A DNA stretch of 21,607 nucleotides, from the IMG/VR virus record IMGVR_UViG_3300022602_000478, positions 1 to 21,607 of that record, one strand, 5' to 3'. Source of the DNA: a virus. Below are positions 7,042-14,255 of the stretch, in pieces (position 1 is the stretch's first letter; every line of letters begins with the position of its first letter). The position numbers and the translations under genes were made by a program. Below the pieces are notes generated by a model. That model saw only the letters and a program-made list of their open reading frames with translations. It did not search any database and had not been told where the DNA came from.

Positions 7042-8171
7042 GCGCAATTAAAAAACTTACAGGCATGGGCAGTGATGTTCGCCAGATTGCCAAATTGTTG
7101 CAAGCAAAAGCCCCTCCAGGTCACAAACTAGCTTTTATTAGCGAGGAAGAAGCTGCACTCTTAAAGAGTCGTGGTGGTTCTGGACGTATTACTCCAGAGG
7201 GTATTCCTTCTTATGAAGAAACTTATTATTCAGAACCTACTAGCGTACAAGGTATGCAACCTGTTAGTGAAGCTGCTCCTGTTACTGCCCCAGCGCAGAC
7301 AGGTTCAACATACTATACAGACCCAACAAGTGCACAGGGACAAGCACCTGTTGCGTCAACACCGTCACCCGCAACATCTGACACATCACCATATAGTTTT
7401 AGTGCTAACACGGGAGTTAATCCTCCTGCGTCATCTGATTCTTTAAGAATACCTAGTTACAACGAAAGTTTAGCGTTGCCTAGCTCTTTGCAAGCTCCTG
7501 CATTAGGTTCATTACCCGCTACGCCATCTGCAACAGCTGCTCCTGCTATACAACCAGCGTACAGTTTTAATGCTCCACCAAGTTCTACTGACGTTGGCGC
7601 TGCAGCAGTCTCTCCAACAGCTCCAACTGATAAATCGTTCTACGACAAAACTTTAGAAGCTCTAGGTCAACCAAAAACGTTGGCTGCCCTTGGTATTGGC
7701 GGTACACAGGCTATTTTGGGAGCTAACGCAGTTCGTAAAGCTCAAAACGAAGCTGCTCAAGCAAAACAACAATTGCAAACTATGGCTGCACCTTACCAGC
7801 AACAAGGTCAGCAGTTACAACAGTTGGCTCAACAAGGTCAACTTACTCCCGCTAACCAACAGACTTTACAGGCTGCACGTGCACAGTTAGCCCAAGGTGC
7901 TGAGGCTAGAGGTGGTGTAGGCGCAGCTCAGGCAGCGAACCAGATTGCTACATTAACTAACAGTTTGTTGGCTAACCAAATGAACATGGGTATTCAGTTG
8001 CAAGGCGTTGGCGATAAGATTGCTCAAGGCGCTATTCAAACTGGCATCCAAGCTGACCAATATATCAATCAACTCACCTCTAGCTATGCTCAAAACATTG
8101 CTAGAACGGTTGCAGGAGCTGTTGGCTTGCCTGGTCAAACGCAAACCACAACAACAGTTCAACAATCATAA
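7038..8171 (+). CDS. Virion-associated protein with Gln-rich coiled coil
   Basis: A 377-residue protein. Residues 1-60 (KKLTGMGSDVRQIAKLLQAK, then APPGHKLAFISEEEAALLKS, RGGSGRITPEGIPSYEE) include a GHKLAFISEEEAALLK..GG.G....GIPSY pattern seen in phage structural proteins. A P/S/T-rich linker with two YY(S/T)(E/D)PTS.QG units (residues about 62-105) follows. The C-terminal third is Gln/Ala-rich and helical (AQNEAAQAKQQLQTMAAPYQ, QQGQQLQQLAQQGQ), with LLANQMNMGIQLQGVGDKIA further on. It shares an ATGA overlap with the gene before it. A role as an internal or ejection protein partner of the adjacent Ala/Gly-rich proteins is likely but not proven. Confidence 0.55.
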   Translation: MSAIKKLTGMGSDVRQIAKLLQAKAPPGHKLAFISEEEAALLKSRGGSGRITPEGIPSYEETYYSEPTSVQGMQPVSEAAPVTAPAQTGSTYYTDPTSAQGQAPVASTPSPATSDTSPYSFSANTGVNPPASSDSLRIPSYNESLALPSSLQAPALGSLPATPSATAAPAIQPAYSFNAPPSSTDVGAAAVSPTAPTDKSFYDKTLEALGQPKTLAALGIGGTQAILGANAVRKAQNEAAQAKQQLQTMAAPYQQQGQQLQQLAQQGQLTPANQQTLQAARAQLAQGAEARGGVGAAQAANQIATLTNSLLANQMNMGIQLQGVGDKIAQGAIQTGIQADQYINQLTSSYAQNIARTVAGAVGLPGQTQTTTTVQQS

Positions 8172-8180
8172 GGGGTAGAC

Positions 8181-9596
8181 ATGGCTGAAACACTATCCGA
8201 CATCATGGGCATAAAAGACCCATTTGCTCAAAACGTTCTTAAAGCATCAAAAGCCAAGGGCGAAGTTGAAGCTGCAGAAAAGCAAGAAAAGGTTTATGGT
8301 CAGCAAGAATTGGCAAAAGCTGAAGCAGAAACCACAAAGAAATTTGCAGAAGAACGTGAGCCTAAAGAGTTAAAAGAAAAGTACGAAAAAACTGTTGATG
8401 AGTTAGGCACGCCTTTTATTCCTACGCAACAGACTGCTGGGGATTTAGGCACTATCTTTGCCATGACCAACATTCTTGGTTTCTTAATTGGTGGTGGCGC
8501 TAAAGGTTCTGCTCAAGCTGCTTTATCTGCCCAAAACGGTATGCTAGAAGGTTATCAAAAAGGTCAGCAAGACATTTACAAGAAACAAAAAGACATCTTT
8601 GACGAAAATCAAAAAGCTCTTAGTAAAGCTGTGGAAGGTTTGAGAGATGAGCTTAAACGTGCTGCCGAGACTGCCTCTGTCAACAAAGAACTTGGATTAG
8701 CGCAAGCTAGACAAGCTATTGCAAACCATCAAGCAAAACAAATGGGCGAGTATTTGGACAAGATGGGCGTTGCAGCAACCTATGAGTTGTCTGAAAAGGC
8801 TTGGCAAATCAATGAAAAGTTAAAAGCTGAGAAACGTGCGGAAGAAGACCGTGCGGAAAGACGTGCTCACGATAGAGAAGTAGAGCGTCAAGGTCGTGAG
8901 CGTTTAGCATTAGAAACAAGAAAATTTGAATCTAAAGCATTAAAGACTGTAGATGATGTTCAAACATATTTACAGTCAAAAGGCGTTAACATTGCTTCTC
9001 CCAAGGATAGAGCTGAAGTTACTAAAGTTGTTTCCTCAATGGCTGAGTTAGCTTCATTAAGAAATGATGTTATTAACAATCCTAATCTTATTGGTAGAGC
9101 TGGTCAAATTCAACAATTTACTGATAGATACATAAAATCATTTAAAGGGGAAGCGCCTCCTTTAGATGAGTCAAAAATTGCAGAAGCAGACCAAGAGGCT
9201 TTATTGTTTTCAAAGAAATACGCATCCATGTTGACTCGTTATGAGCAAGCATTGGCTGGTGGTTCTAGAGGATTTACTGTTGCTTTCCAGAAAAGATTTA
9301 ACGATTTGTTGTCTCAGAATCAGTTTAACGCTCCGTCAATTACAAGATTATTTGACGATATGTCTCACGAAATTGCTGCAGGAGCAACTCAAAAAAGCCC
9401 TCAAAAACTTACTTATGGCGTTCTTGAGGACATGGCTTCTAACTTCCAAAATGCGTTAGAAGAACCAGGAGCAACAACAACAACTCCAGCTCAACCATCA
9501 GAGAAACCAATTCCTACGGAAGCAGATAGAAAAAGAGGTCGGTCTAGCGAATCTTCTCGGCAAAACTTTATTAGACATTTTGGAGTAGAACCATAA
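8181..9596 (+). CDS. Long helical virion-associated protein
   Basis: A 471-residue, highly charged, mostly helical protein. Residues 20-75 are a Lys/Glu-rich coiled coil (KASKAKGEVEAAEKQEKVYG). Residues 88-117 are a single hydrophobic Gly/Ala-rich stretch (DLGTIFAMTNILGFLIGGGA). A second long coiled coil follows at about 120-255 (KRAEEDRAERRAHDREVERQ). The remainder is helical and ends with RQNFIRHFGVEP. AAGGGG at 8170-8175 precedes the ATG by five bases. Coiled coil plus one membrane-like segment between other large late proteins suits an internal or ejection protein, or a tape-like part. The gene ends in TAATG with the next one. Confidence 0.55.
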   Translation: MAETLSDIMGIKDPFAQNVLKASKAKGEVEAAEKQEKVYGQQELAKAEAETTKKFAEEREPKELKEKYEKTVDELGTPFIPTQQTAGDLGTIFAMTNILGFLIGGGAKGSAQAALSAQNGMLEGYQKGQQDIYKKQKDIFDENQKALSKAVEGLRDELKRAAETASVNKELGLAQARQAIANHQAKQMGEYLDKMGVAATYELSEKAWQINEKLKAEKRAEEDRAERRAHDREVERQGRERLALETRKFESKALKTVDDVQTYLQSKGVNIASPKDRAEVTKVVSSMAELASLRNDVINNPNLIGRAGQIQQFTDRYIKSFKGEAPPLDESKIAEADQEALLFSKKYASMLTRYEQALAGGSRGFTVAFQKRFNDLLSQNQFNAPSITRLFDDMSHEIAAGATQKSPQKLTYGVLEDMASNFQNALEEPGATTTTPAQPSEKPIPTEADRKRGRSSESSRQNFIRHFGVEP

Positions 9597-11074
9597 TGGC
9601 TGACTTTGATTGGGATAAACCCGAAACAAAACAAACATCAGATTTTTCTTGGGATAAACCTGAGTCAAAAATACCTACTGGTTCAGACCGAACTGTTCCA
9701 TTAAAAGGAGAGTTGGCTGGAGAGCCGAAGTTTTTGGAAAAGGCTGCTATGTATGCTTCAGCCGTTCCTGCGGGTGGATTGGTTGCAGGAGGATTAAAAG
9801 CTGCATCGGCAGGAACTCGTTTTGCACCTTACGCTGCTCAACTTGCTGAGACTTTAATTCCTAAAAGTTTAGGTGCTTTAACAAAGGCTACGGCAGGAGC
9901 TGGAGCTGTAGGAGCTGGAGCAGAGGGAGCTAGAGCTTTATCTGCACAACAAGGCGCGTCTCCGCAAACTCAAGAGTTAGTTGAAATGGGTGCAGGATTA
10001 GGTCTTAGTGGACTGGGAAGTATTCCTGGGTTGGTTAGAAGCGGAGCAAAATCATTGTTAGGTATGCCTACTCAAACTGGAGAAGCTATTGCTAGAGAAG
10101 CAGAGAAACTAGGATTTAAATTGTCTCCAGCGCAAGTACGGGCAGAAGAACCTATTGCGTCTAAAGGAGCTACTTTTGCTGCCGAAAAAAATCAAACTTT
10201 AGCAAACAAATTAGCTTCCAAAGGAACTGGAAAAGAAGTTAGCGAAATTGATTCCAAGTTTATTGGTGACAGATTGAAAGATTTGGGTGGTGATTTTGAT
10301 GCTATATATAAAGGTAAAACTTTTAATATAGACAAATCTGCCATAGATGCTATTAAACAAATTAGCGACATGGAATCTCAATTACCAACTGCGGTAGGTA
10401 TTTCTCCTGTCAAGCAAGTTGCAGATGACATTCTTAGAAATTACCAAGCATTAGCGACAAGACGTGGTGCTCAACCTAGCACGTTTAGTATTGATGGAGA
10501 GGCTTTGCAAAGATTAAGAAACGCATTGACTCAAAAGGCTAGAAGCACGTCAGCGACAAATGCAAGAGAAATTTATAACTTGGTTGATTCTGTTGACGAA
10601 TCTGTAGCTAGGAATCATCCCAATGTAGCTGAAAAGCTAAGTGAATTAAGACCGCAATATAGAAATACCATTATCTTAGAAGACTTGTACAAGCAAGGCG
10701 GTATTCATCAAGGCAATATTAGCTTAGATAGGCTAGGAAATATGCTTAGAACAGACAGAGGTGTTGTTAGACGTAGTGAAAAAGATATTGATAAATTAGG
10801 TGAAATTGGTCGAGAAATGCAATTAAAAGCCATGTGGGAGCAATCTGGTTCACGCACTACACCTGGAACAGATGTTCTGAAATCCGCATTAGGCACTGGT
10901 TTAGGCATGGGAGCAACTGGACTAGGATTAAGAAGCCAGTCTGCTCGTGCTCTACAGCGTAAATTAACTCAGCCCGTGACAGAAGGTACTTCGATTGCTG
11001 CTCCTGCCGTAGTTTCTTCAGTTGTTGGTCAACGTAAACGCAAGGAGAATAAAGATGCCACTCAAGAAAGGTAA
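9596..11074 (+). CDS. Virion-associated protein with DWDKP N-terminal repeats
   Basis: A 492-residue protein. Residues 3-24 hold two copies of (D)F(D/S)WDKPE(T/S)K. A Gly/Ala-rich hydrophobic part follows (about 50-150, e.g. AGAGAVGAGAEGARALSAQQ). The rest is mainly helical with conserved-looking ARNHPNVAEKLSELRPQYRN and DRLGNMLRTDRGVVRRSEKD, and near the end another Gly-rich segment (LGTGLGMGATGLGLRS). It is the last and largest of the four consecutive candidate ejection proteins. Its final 20 bases overlap the next gene, whose ribosome binding site lies inside it. Function is inferred from position and composition only. Confidence 0.55.
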   Translation: MADFDWDKPETKQTSDFSWDKPESKIPTGSDRTVPLKGELAGEPKFLEKAAMYASAVPAGGLVAGGLKAASAGTRFAPYAAQLAETLIPKSLGALTKATAGAGAVGAGAEGARALSAQQGASPQTQELVEMGAGLGLSGLGSIPGLVRSGAKSLLGMPTQTGEAIAREAEKLGFKLSPAQVRAEEPIASKGATFAAEKNQTLANKLASKGTGKEVSEIDSKFIGDRLKDLGGDFDAIYKGKTFNIDKSAIDAIKQISDMESQLPTAVGISPVKQVADDILRNYQALATRRGAQPSTFSIDGEALQRLRNALTQKARSTSATNAREIYNLVDSVDESVARNHPNVAEKLSELRPQYRNTIILEDLYKQGGIHQGNISLDRLGNMLRTDRGVVRRSEKDIDKLGEIGREMQLKAMWEQSGSRTTPGTDVLKSALGTGLGMGATGLGLRSQSARALQRKLTQPVTEGTSIAAPAVVSSVVGQRKRKENKDATQER

Positions 11075-11210
11075 AACCCGTGAAGTCATTTCAGAAAACA
11101 TTAACAAGCTCACAAAAGAGGGTGGTCGCCCCAGGAAGCAAATTATTGCTATCGCTTTGTCAACGGCTCGTAAGTCCAAAAAGCCAGGAAAAAGGAAGTC
11201 AAAAAGATGA
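11055..11210 (+). CDS. Small basic phage protein (DUF6496-like)
   Basis: A 51-residue, very basic protein: MPLKKGKTREVISENINKLT followed by KEGGRPRKQIIAIALSTARK and a Lys/Arg tail. The ATG at 11055 has AAGGAG at 11042-11047, eight bases upstream; the earlier in-frame start at 11022 lacks this. The pattern K-K-G-x-S/T-x-x-x-I-S-x-N-I-x-x-L...Q-x-x-A-I-A-L-x-x-A-x-K is one I recognise from many phage genomes, where it is usually labelled DUF6496. It overlaps the preceding gene by 20 bases and the next by four. Its high charge suggests nucleic-acid contact, perhaps inside the capsid, but this is inference. Confidence 0.7.
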   Translation: MPLKKGKTREVISENINKLTKEGGRPRKQIIAIALSTARKSKKPGKRKSKR

Positions 11211-11434
11211 GCGACAAAAAACCTAATCTATCTGTTGGCAGGGGTGAGAAACAGTCTGTTGCAGCTGGTGGTGGACTCACCGCTAAAGGCAGGGCTAAGT
11301 ACAACCGTGCCACAGGAAGCAATCTAAAAGCGCCTCAGAAGTCTGGTCCACGTCACAAGTCTTTTTGCGCCAGGTCTAAGAGCTGGAAAGGCGAAAGAGG
11401 CAAGGCAGCTAGACGTAGATGGGGTTGCAGATGA
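11207..11434 (+). CDS. Small basic phage protein (DUF6321-like)
   Basis: A 75-residue basic protein. The core GGGLTAKGRAKYNRATGSNL, KAPQKSGPRHKSFCARS and GERGKAARRRWGCR is distinctive and matches a family I know as DUF6321, found in phage and environmental genomes. Two conserved cysteines (in SFCARS and at WGC near the end) may bind metal or form a bridge. It overlaps both neighbours by ATGA. The run of three small basic genes here follows the large virion genes, so a DNA-packing or virion role is possible; no biochemical function is established to my knowledge. Confidence 0.72.
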   Translation: MSDKKPNLSVGRGEKQSVAAGGGLTAKGRAKYNRATGSNLKAPQKSGPRHKSFCARSKSWKGERGKAARRRWGCR

Positions 11435-11652
11435 GCAAGAAAAAAGATAAAGGGCTTAACCCTGAGTTAGAAAGACATATCAATCAGCTTTTGACGATTG
11501 TCATGGCTGACGATACCGCTTCCATTACCGAAAAAATGAAAGTGGTGGACCGTGCGCTGAAACTTGAGGCTTTGAAGGCAAAGGTGTCGGATGATGAATA
11601 CGGTTCAGGGTTCTTTGACCACGCAGACGAGGAAGACGATAAGGATATATGA
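11431..11652 (+). CDS. Small acidic-tailed phage protein
   Basis: A 73-residue protein: MSKKKDKGLNPELERHINQL, then a helical middle (TASITEKMKVVDRALKLEAL) and an acidic end (DDEYGSGFFDHADEEDDKDI). ATG at 11431 overlaps the previous stop as ATGA; an in-frame ATG four codons earlier (11419) is possible. Basic N-terminus and strongly acidic C-terminus are the only clear features. Such short helical proteins often sit in late clusters of phage genomes near packaging genes. Function unknown. Confidence 0.6.
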   Translation: MSKKKDKGLNPELERHINQLLTIVMADDTASITEKMKVVDRALKLEALKAKVSDDEYGSGFFDHADEEDDKDI

Positions 11653-11684
11653 TAATATGATTACCTTTAACAGGAGGGTACATC

Positions 11685-11918
11685 ATGGATTCAGTAGCTT
11701 TAATTCGTCTGGCTTTGGAAGTCATCTCAGACCGATTGATAACGATATTGGCGTTGTCGATGAGTTGCGGACTGGCTTGCTACACAATGTGGGCGGGGGA
11801 TTGGACAAGAGTCGCAACTTTGAGTATATTCGTAATGTTTTCGTACCTGGTGGTAACCAACAAGGAGAGAAGTAATGCCAAGCAACAACCGAAGTATCAA
11901 CCCGATGAGTCCGAGTAG
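11685..11918 (+). CDS. Small two-helix membrane protein
   Basis: A 77-residue protein with two hydrophobic segments at about residues 17-36 (DRLITILALSMSCGLACYTM) and 41-58 (TRVATLSIFVMFSYLVVTNK), separated by a short turn with a Trp-Ala-Gly-Asp-Trp motif. A hydrophilic C-terminal tail (ERSNAKQQPKYQPDESE) follows. AGGAGGGT at 11672-11679 is the strongest ribosome binding site of the region and fixes the ATG at 11685. It is the only gene of its cluster preceded by a short spacer (11653-11684), which contains AT-rich text resembling a -10 box. The shape is holin-like, but a more typical holin lies at 13155, so this may be a second holin, an antiholin-type partner or an unrelated membrane protein. 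It overlaps the next gene by 44 bases. Confidence 0.6.
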   Translation: MDSVALIRLALEVISDRLITILALSMSCGLACYTMWAGDWTRVATLSIFVMFSYLVVTNKERSNAKQQPKYQPDESE

Positions 11919-12156
11919 TGACTATGAAAATAGCCACATGGCTAACTCTAAGCATCAAAGACCACATGAGGTAAATCAGCAAATAGCTAAGTCTATTCGC
12001 CCACAACTTCCTAGAGACGGCACTGCTGATATGGAACGCTGGACTCCTGGCACGTTGCCTAAAGGTGGCTTCAGGTCTGTTATTGACTTCTCTGGTACAC
12101 CTAGCTACAACACCAAAAAGTCGCCTACATCTGGTAGCGGTAAGAAGGTGTACTAA
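11875..12156 (+). CDS. Small hydrophilic phage protein
   Basis: A 93-residue protein, hydrophilic and probably poorly ordered: MPSNNRSINPMSPSSDYENS, then RPQLPRDGTADMERWTPGTL and a Ser/Lys-rich end. A good ribosome binding site (AAGGAGA) lies about seven bases before the ATG. The first 44 bases overlap the end of the membrane protein gene in another frame, and the stop overlaps the next ATG. No recognised domain. The position in the late cluster suggests a virion or assembly part. Confidence 0.55.
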   Translation: MPSNNRSINPMSPSSDYENSHMANSKHQRPHEVNQQIAKSIRPQLPRDGTADMERWTPGTLPKGGFRSVIDFSGTPSYNTKKSPTSGSGKKVY

Positions 12157-12506
12157 TGGCTAATAATATTCCTTTTCAGCCTATGGGACCGACCGTAAAG
12201 GTTGCGGTCACGGGCGCTGCCAACACACAATCTAACGTATTTACCATCACAGCTACCAGTCCTTGCCAACAATTCTATTTGGCAAACTCTGATACCAATG
12301 CTGCGGTATATGTACAGATAAGTGCGTCTAATTCTTTTAATGTCTCATTGCCAGATACAGGTCCTTCTAATGTAATTACTTTACCGCCTTATTCTTATAA
12401 GGTTGTAACGTGGTTGCAAGTTGGTCCTACGGCTAACGTTTATGCAAAGGTAATTGGAGACGCAGCTAACGCATCTGTTTACGTTTGTCCTGGCGAGGGG
12501 TTCTAA
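12156..12506 (+). CDS. Small beta-rich virion-type protein (paralogue 2)
   Basis: A 116-residue beta-rich protein (MANNIPFQPMGPTVKVAVTG at the start, NASVYVCPGEGF at the end). The start, middle and end patterns mirror the 111-residue protein at 3608-3943 (same length class, same F-x-P-x-G-x-T-V opening and Y-V-C/T-P-G-E/D-G close), so the two are probably diverged copies. It has no charged helices and no signal sequence, in keeping with a decoration or minor capsid/tail protein. The ATG overlaps the previous stop. GCGAGGGG inside its last codons serves the next gene. Confidence 0.6.
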   Translation: MANNIPFQPMGPTVKVAVTGAANTQSNVFTITATSPCQQFYLANSDTNAAVYVQISASNSFNVSLPDTGPSNVITLPPYSYKVVTWLQVGPTANVYAKVIGDAANASVYVCPGEGF

Positions 12507-13153
12507 ATAGACCCGTTCACGTTGGCGATGATGGCGTTCTCTGCTGTAAAAAGCGGAGTGGCTGCCTATAAGGAAATTAAGCAAACAGGCGGGGAAGTTG
12601 TCCAAATAGTAAACGAGCTAAGTGGTGCACTTGGCTCTTTTTTTGACCATCAAGACCAGGCTAAGAAGGCTGACGCAGAACTCAAAAAGAATCCTCCCAA
12701 GGGCAAGTCACTGCAAGCCATAGCCCTAGAGAACGTGTTGCGTAAGAAGCAACTAGAACAGGCTGAGTATGATTTAAGACAGATGCTTGTCTACGAGTCA
12801 CCTCCTGAGCTAGGTTCGGTCTGGACAGAGTTTGAAGCAGAGAGAACCAGGCTAGTAAAGGAACAAGAGGCGCTGGACAAAGCTCAAAAAAAAAGGAACT
12901 GCTCGAATCACACGAAAGGCGTATACGAGCAGGAAACGTCAAAGTGGGAGTTGCAATCTGTATCGCTGTTTTCGTTGTTGCGTTTACCATTGGCGGTTTG
13001 ATGTACCAAATACACATTTGGACAGAGGAACGCAAGAGAGAAGAACGTTGGTATATTGAGTTTCACAGGAAATTCGAGGAAAATAGCAAAGAGATAGAGT
13101 GCTACAAGATATTCAGAGAGACAGGATATTTACCTAAATACTGTAAGGATTGA
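12507..13153 (+). CDS. Coiled-coil membrane protein expressed through a -1 frameshift
   Basis: Two frames together make one protein. Frame one starts best at the ATA at 12507, giving MDPFTLAMMAFSAVKSGVAA; AGGGG lies six bases upstream, while the NTG starts at 12522 and 12528 lie much farther away. It runs through a coiled coil (KNPPKGKSLQAIALENVLRK, EYDLRQMLVYESPPELGSVW, TEFEAERTRLVKEQEALDKA) to nine A's at 12886-12894. In the -1 frame the text continues KELLESHERRIRAGNVK, a membrane segment VGVAICIAVFVVAFTIGGLM and a charged tail to the TGA at 13151. In the original frame it stops at 13001 after about 35 unrelated residues. I remember one-piece proteins of this plan in other phages. The gene sits directly before the holin. 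An assembly or mutation indel is the alternative. Confidence 0.6.
12886..12932 (+). promoter_or_regulatory. Slippery A9 tract and downstream stem-loop (-1 frameshift site)
   Basis: Nine A's at 12886-12894 hold A-AAA-AAA in the reading frame of the upstream part. Five bases after the slip codons, CTGCTCG (12899-12905) and CGAGCAG (12926-12932) form a perfect 7-bp stem with a 20-base loop. Slippery heptamer, 5-base spacer and stem-loop match the layout of bacterial -1 frameshift signals such as dnaX. A purine-rich AAGAGG about 16 bases upstream may assist. Confidence 0.6.
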
Positions 13154-13154
13154 T

Positions 13155-13658
13155 ATGGACTGGTTAAAAACGATTGCACCCACGATTGCCACAGCTCTTG
13201 GTGGACCATTTGGTGGACTGGCTTACGAGGCAGTCTCTAAAGTTCTTGGCGTTTCTCAAGACGATGCCAAGAAGATGCTTGACGATGGCAAACTCACTGC
13301 TGACCAAATTGCAAGCGTTCAGCAAGCAGAGATAGCTCTCAAGGCTAAGGCACAAGAACTTGGATTAGACTTTGAGCAGTTGGCGGTGGCTGACCGAAAG
13401 TCGGCAAGGGAGATGCAAACAAATACGCACTCCTTTATTCCTCCCGTCCTCGCTATTATGGTCACCATAGGGTTTTTTGGTATCTTATACGGGTTGATGA
13501 CCGAGCAGTTCAAAACGTCAGACGCACTCCTCCTTATGCTAGGTAGTCTAGGCACAGCATGGACTGGTGTTATTGCCTTTTACTTTGGTAGCTCTGCTGG
13601 TTCGCAAGCCAAGGACGCTATGCTTCACAAATCAACACCTTTGGATGAAAAGAAATGA
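13155..13658 (+). CDS. Holin
   Basis: A 167-residue protein. Residues 1-90 are soluble and helical (GGPFGGLAYEAVSKVLGVSQ, DDAKKMLDDGKLTADQIASV, LAVADRKSAREMQ). Two membrane segments follow at about 94-115 (FIPPVLAIMVTIGFFGILYG) and 124-146 (ALLLMLGSLGTAWTGVIAFY), then FGSSAGSQAKDAMLHKSTPL. The DRKSAREMQ...FIPP...GVIAFYFGSSAGSQAKD pattern is characteristic of a phage holin type that places its hydrophobic hairpin at the C-terminus. AAGGA lies six bases before the ATG. The endolysin follows with an ATGA overlap, making this the lysis cassette: the holin would permeabilise the inner membrane and control release of the lysin. Confidence 0.75.
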   Translation: MDWLKTIAPTIATALGGPFGGLAYEAVSKVLGVSQDDAKKMLDDGKLTADQIASVQQAEIALKAKAQELGLDFEQLAVADRKSAREMQTNTHSFIPPVLAIMVTIGFFGILYGLMTEQFKTSDALLLMLGSLGTAWTGVIAFYFGSSAGSQAKDAMLHKSTPLDEKK

Positions 13659-14074
13659 TTAACTCACGCTCACTAGATGAACTCCTCCCAGAAGTCAAAG
13701 CCAAAGTCGAGCACTTCATTGCCTTATGTCAGGATTCTGGAATTGAACTCCTCGTTACATCCACTTATAGAGACAATGAAAGTCAGGCTGCACTCTATGC
13801 TCAGGGGCGCACTGCTCCAGGCAATATTGTCACGAACGCTGGAGCTGGTGATAGTTATCACAACTACCGCTGTGCTGTGGACGTTGTGCCTATGGTTAAT
13901 GGCAAGCCTGATTGGGATGGAAGTCACCCAGTGTGGGCAACTGTTGGTGCTCTTGGTGAGCAAGCTGGTCTAGAGTGGGCGGGTAAATGGGTGCACTTTA
14001 AAGAGCTTGCACACTTCCAATACACAGGCGGGTTAACCATAGCTCAATTAAAAGAAGGAGCACAAATTGTCTAG
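13655..14074 (+). CDS. Endolysin, M15 peptidase family (L-Ala-D-Glu type)
   Basis: A 139-residue peptidoglycan peptidase of the M15 (VanY / L-alanyl-D-glutamate endopeptidase) family, which cuts the stem peptide of the cell wall at lysis. Visible motifs: TSTYRDNESQAALYAQGRT (residues 35-53), the zinc-binding SYHNYRCAVD (S67-x-H69 ... D76) and the second zinc histidine H120 in ELAHFQY. Length is near that of single-domain phage M15 lysins; no cell-wall binding domain or signal peptide is present, so release would need the holin encoded just upstream (4-base overlap). The ribosome binding site AAGGAG of the next gene lies inside its end. Confidence 0.85.
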   Translation: MINSRSLDELLPEVKAKVEHFIALCQDSGIELLVTSTYRDNESQAALYAQGRTAPGNIVTNAGAGDSYHNYRCAVDVVPMVNGKPDWDGSHPVWATVGALGEQAGLEWAGKWVHFKELAHFQYTGGLTIAQLKEGAQIV

Positions 14075-14213
14075 TACACCTAAAGCTAAACGTGGTCTCT
14101 ACTACAACATCAACAAAAGACGTAAAGCGGGTCTTCCTGCCAAACGTCCTGGACAGGCGGGATACCCTACAGCAGACGCTTTCCGTAAAGCAAAGCGTAC
14201 TGCCAAGAGATAA
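14067..14213 (+). CDS. Short basic phage protein, TTG start
   Basis: A 48-residue, very basic protein: MSSTPKAKRGLYYNINKRRK, then AGLPAKRPGQAGYPTADAFR and KAKRTAKR. AAGGAG at 14055-14060, six bases before the TTG at 14067, fixes the start inside the end of the endolysin gene (8-base overlap). The plan K-x-G-L-Y-x-N-I-x-x-(K/R)R ... P-G-x-x-G-x-P-T-A-x-A-F-x-x-(A/S)-x-x-T-A-K is familiar from small proteins in many phage genomes, often near structural genes. Function unknown. It is the last gene of the plus-strand block. Confidence 0.75.
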   Translation: MSSTPKAKRGLYYNINKRRKAGLPAKRPGQAGYPTADAFRKAKRTAKR

Positions 14214-14232
14214 AAAATCCTAAAACGGATTT
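14211..14232 (-). terminator. Intrinsic terminator of the leftward block
   Basis: On the minus strand AAATCC, a six-base loop GTTTTA and GGATTT form a 6-bp stem (14215-14232). Three further T's continue the GGATTT run, giving TTTTTT in all. It lies about 25 bases past the stop of the methyltransferase gene, between the two convergent blocks. The stem is AT-rich, so termination may be weak. Confidence 0.55.
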
Positions 14233-14255
14233 GGCTTCCCCGCCACCAAGAAAAA

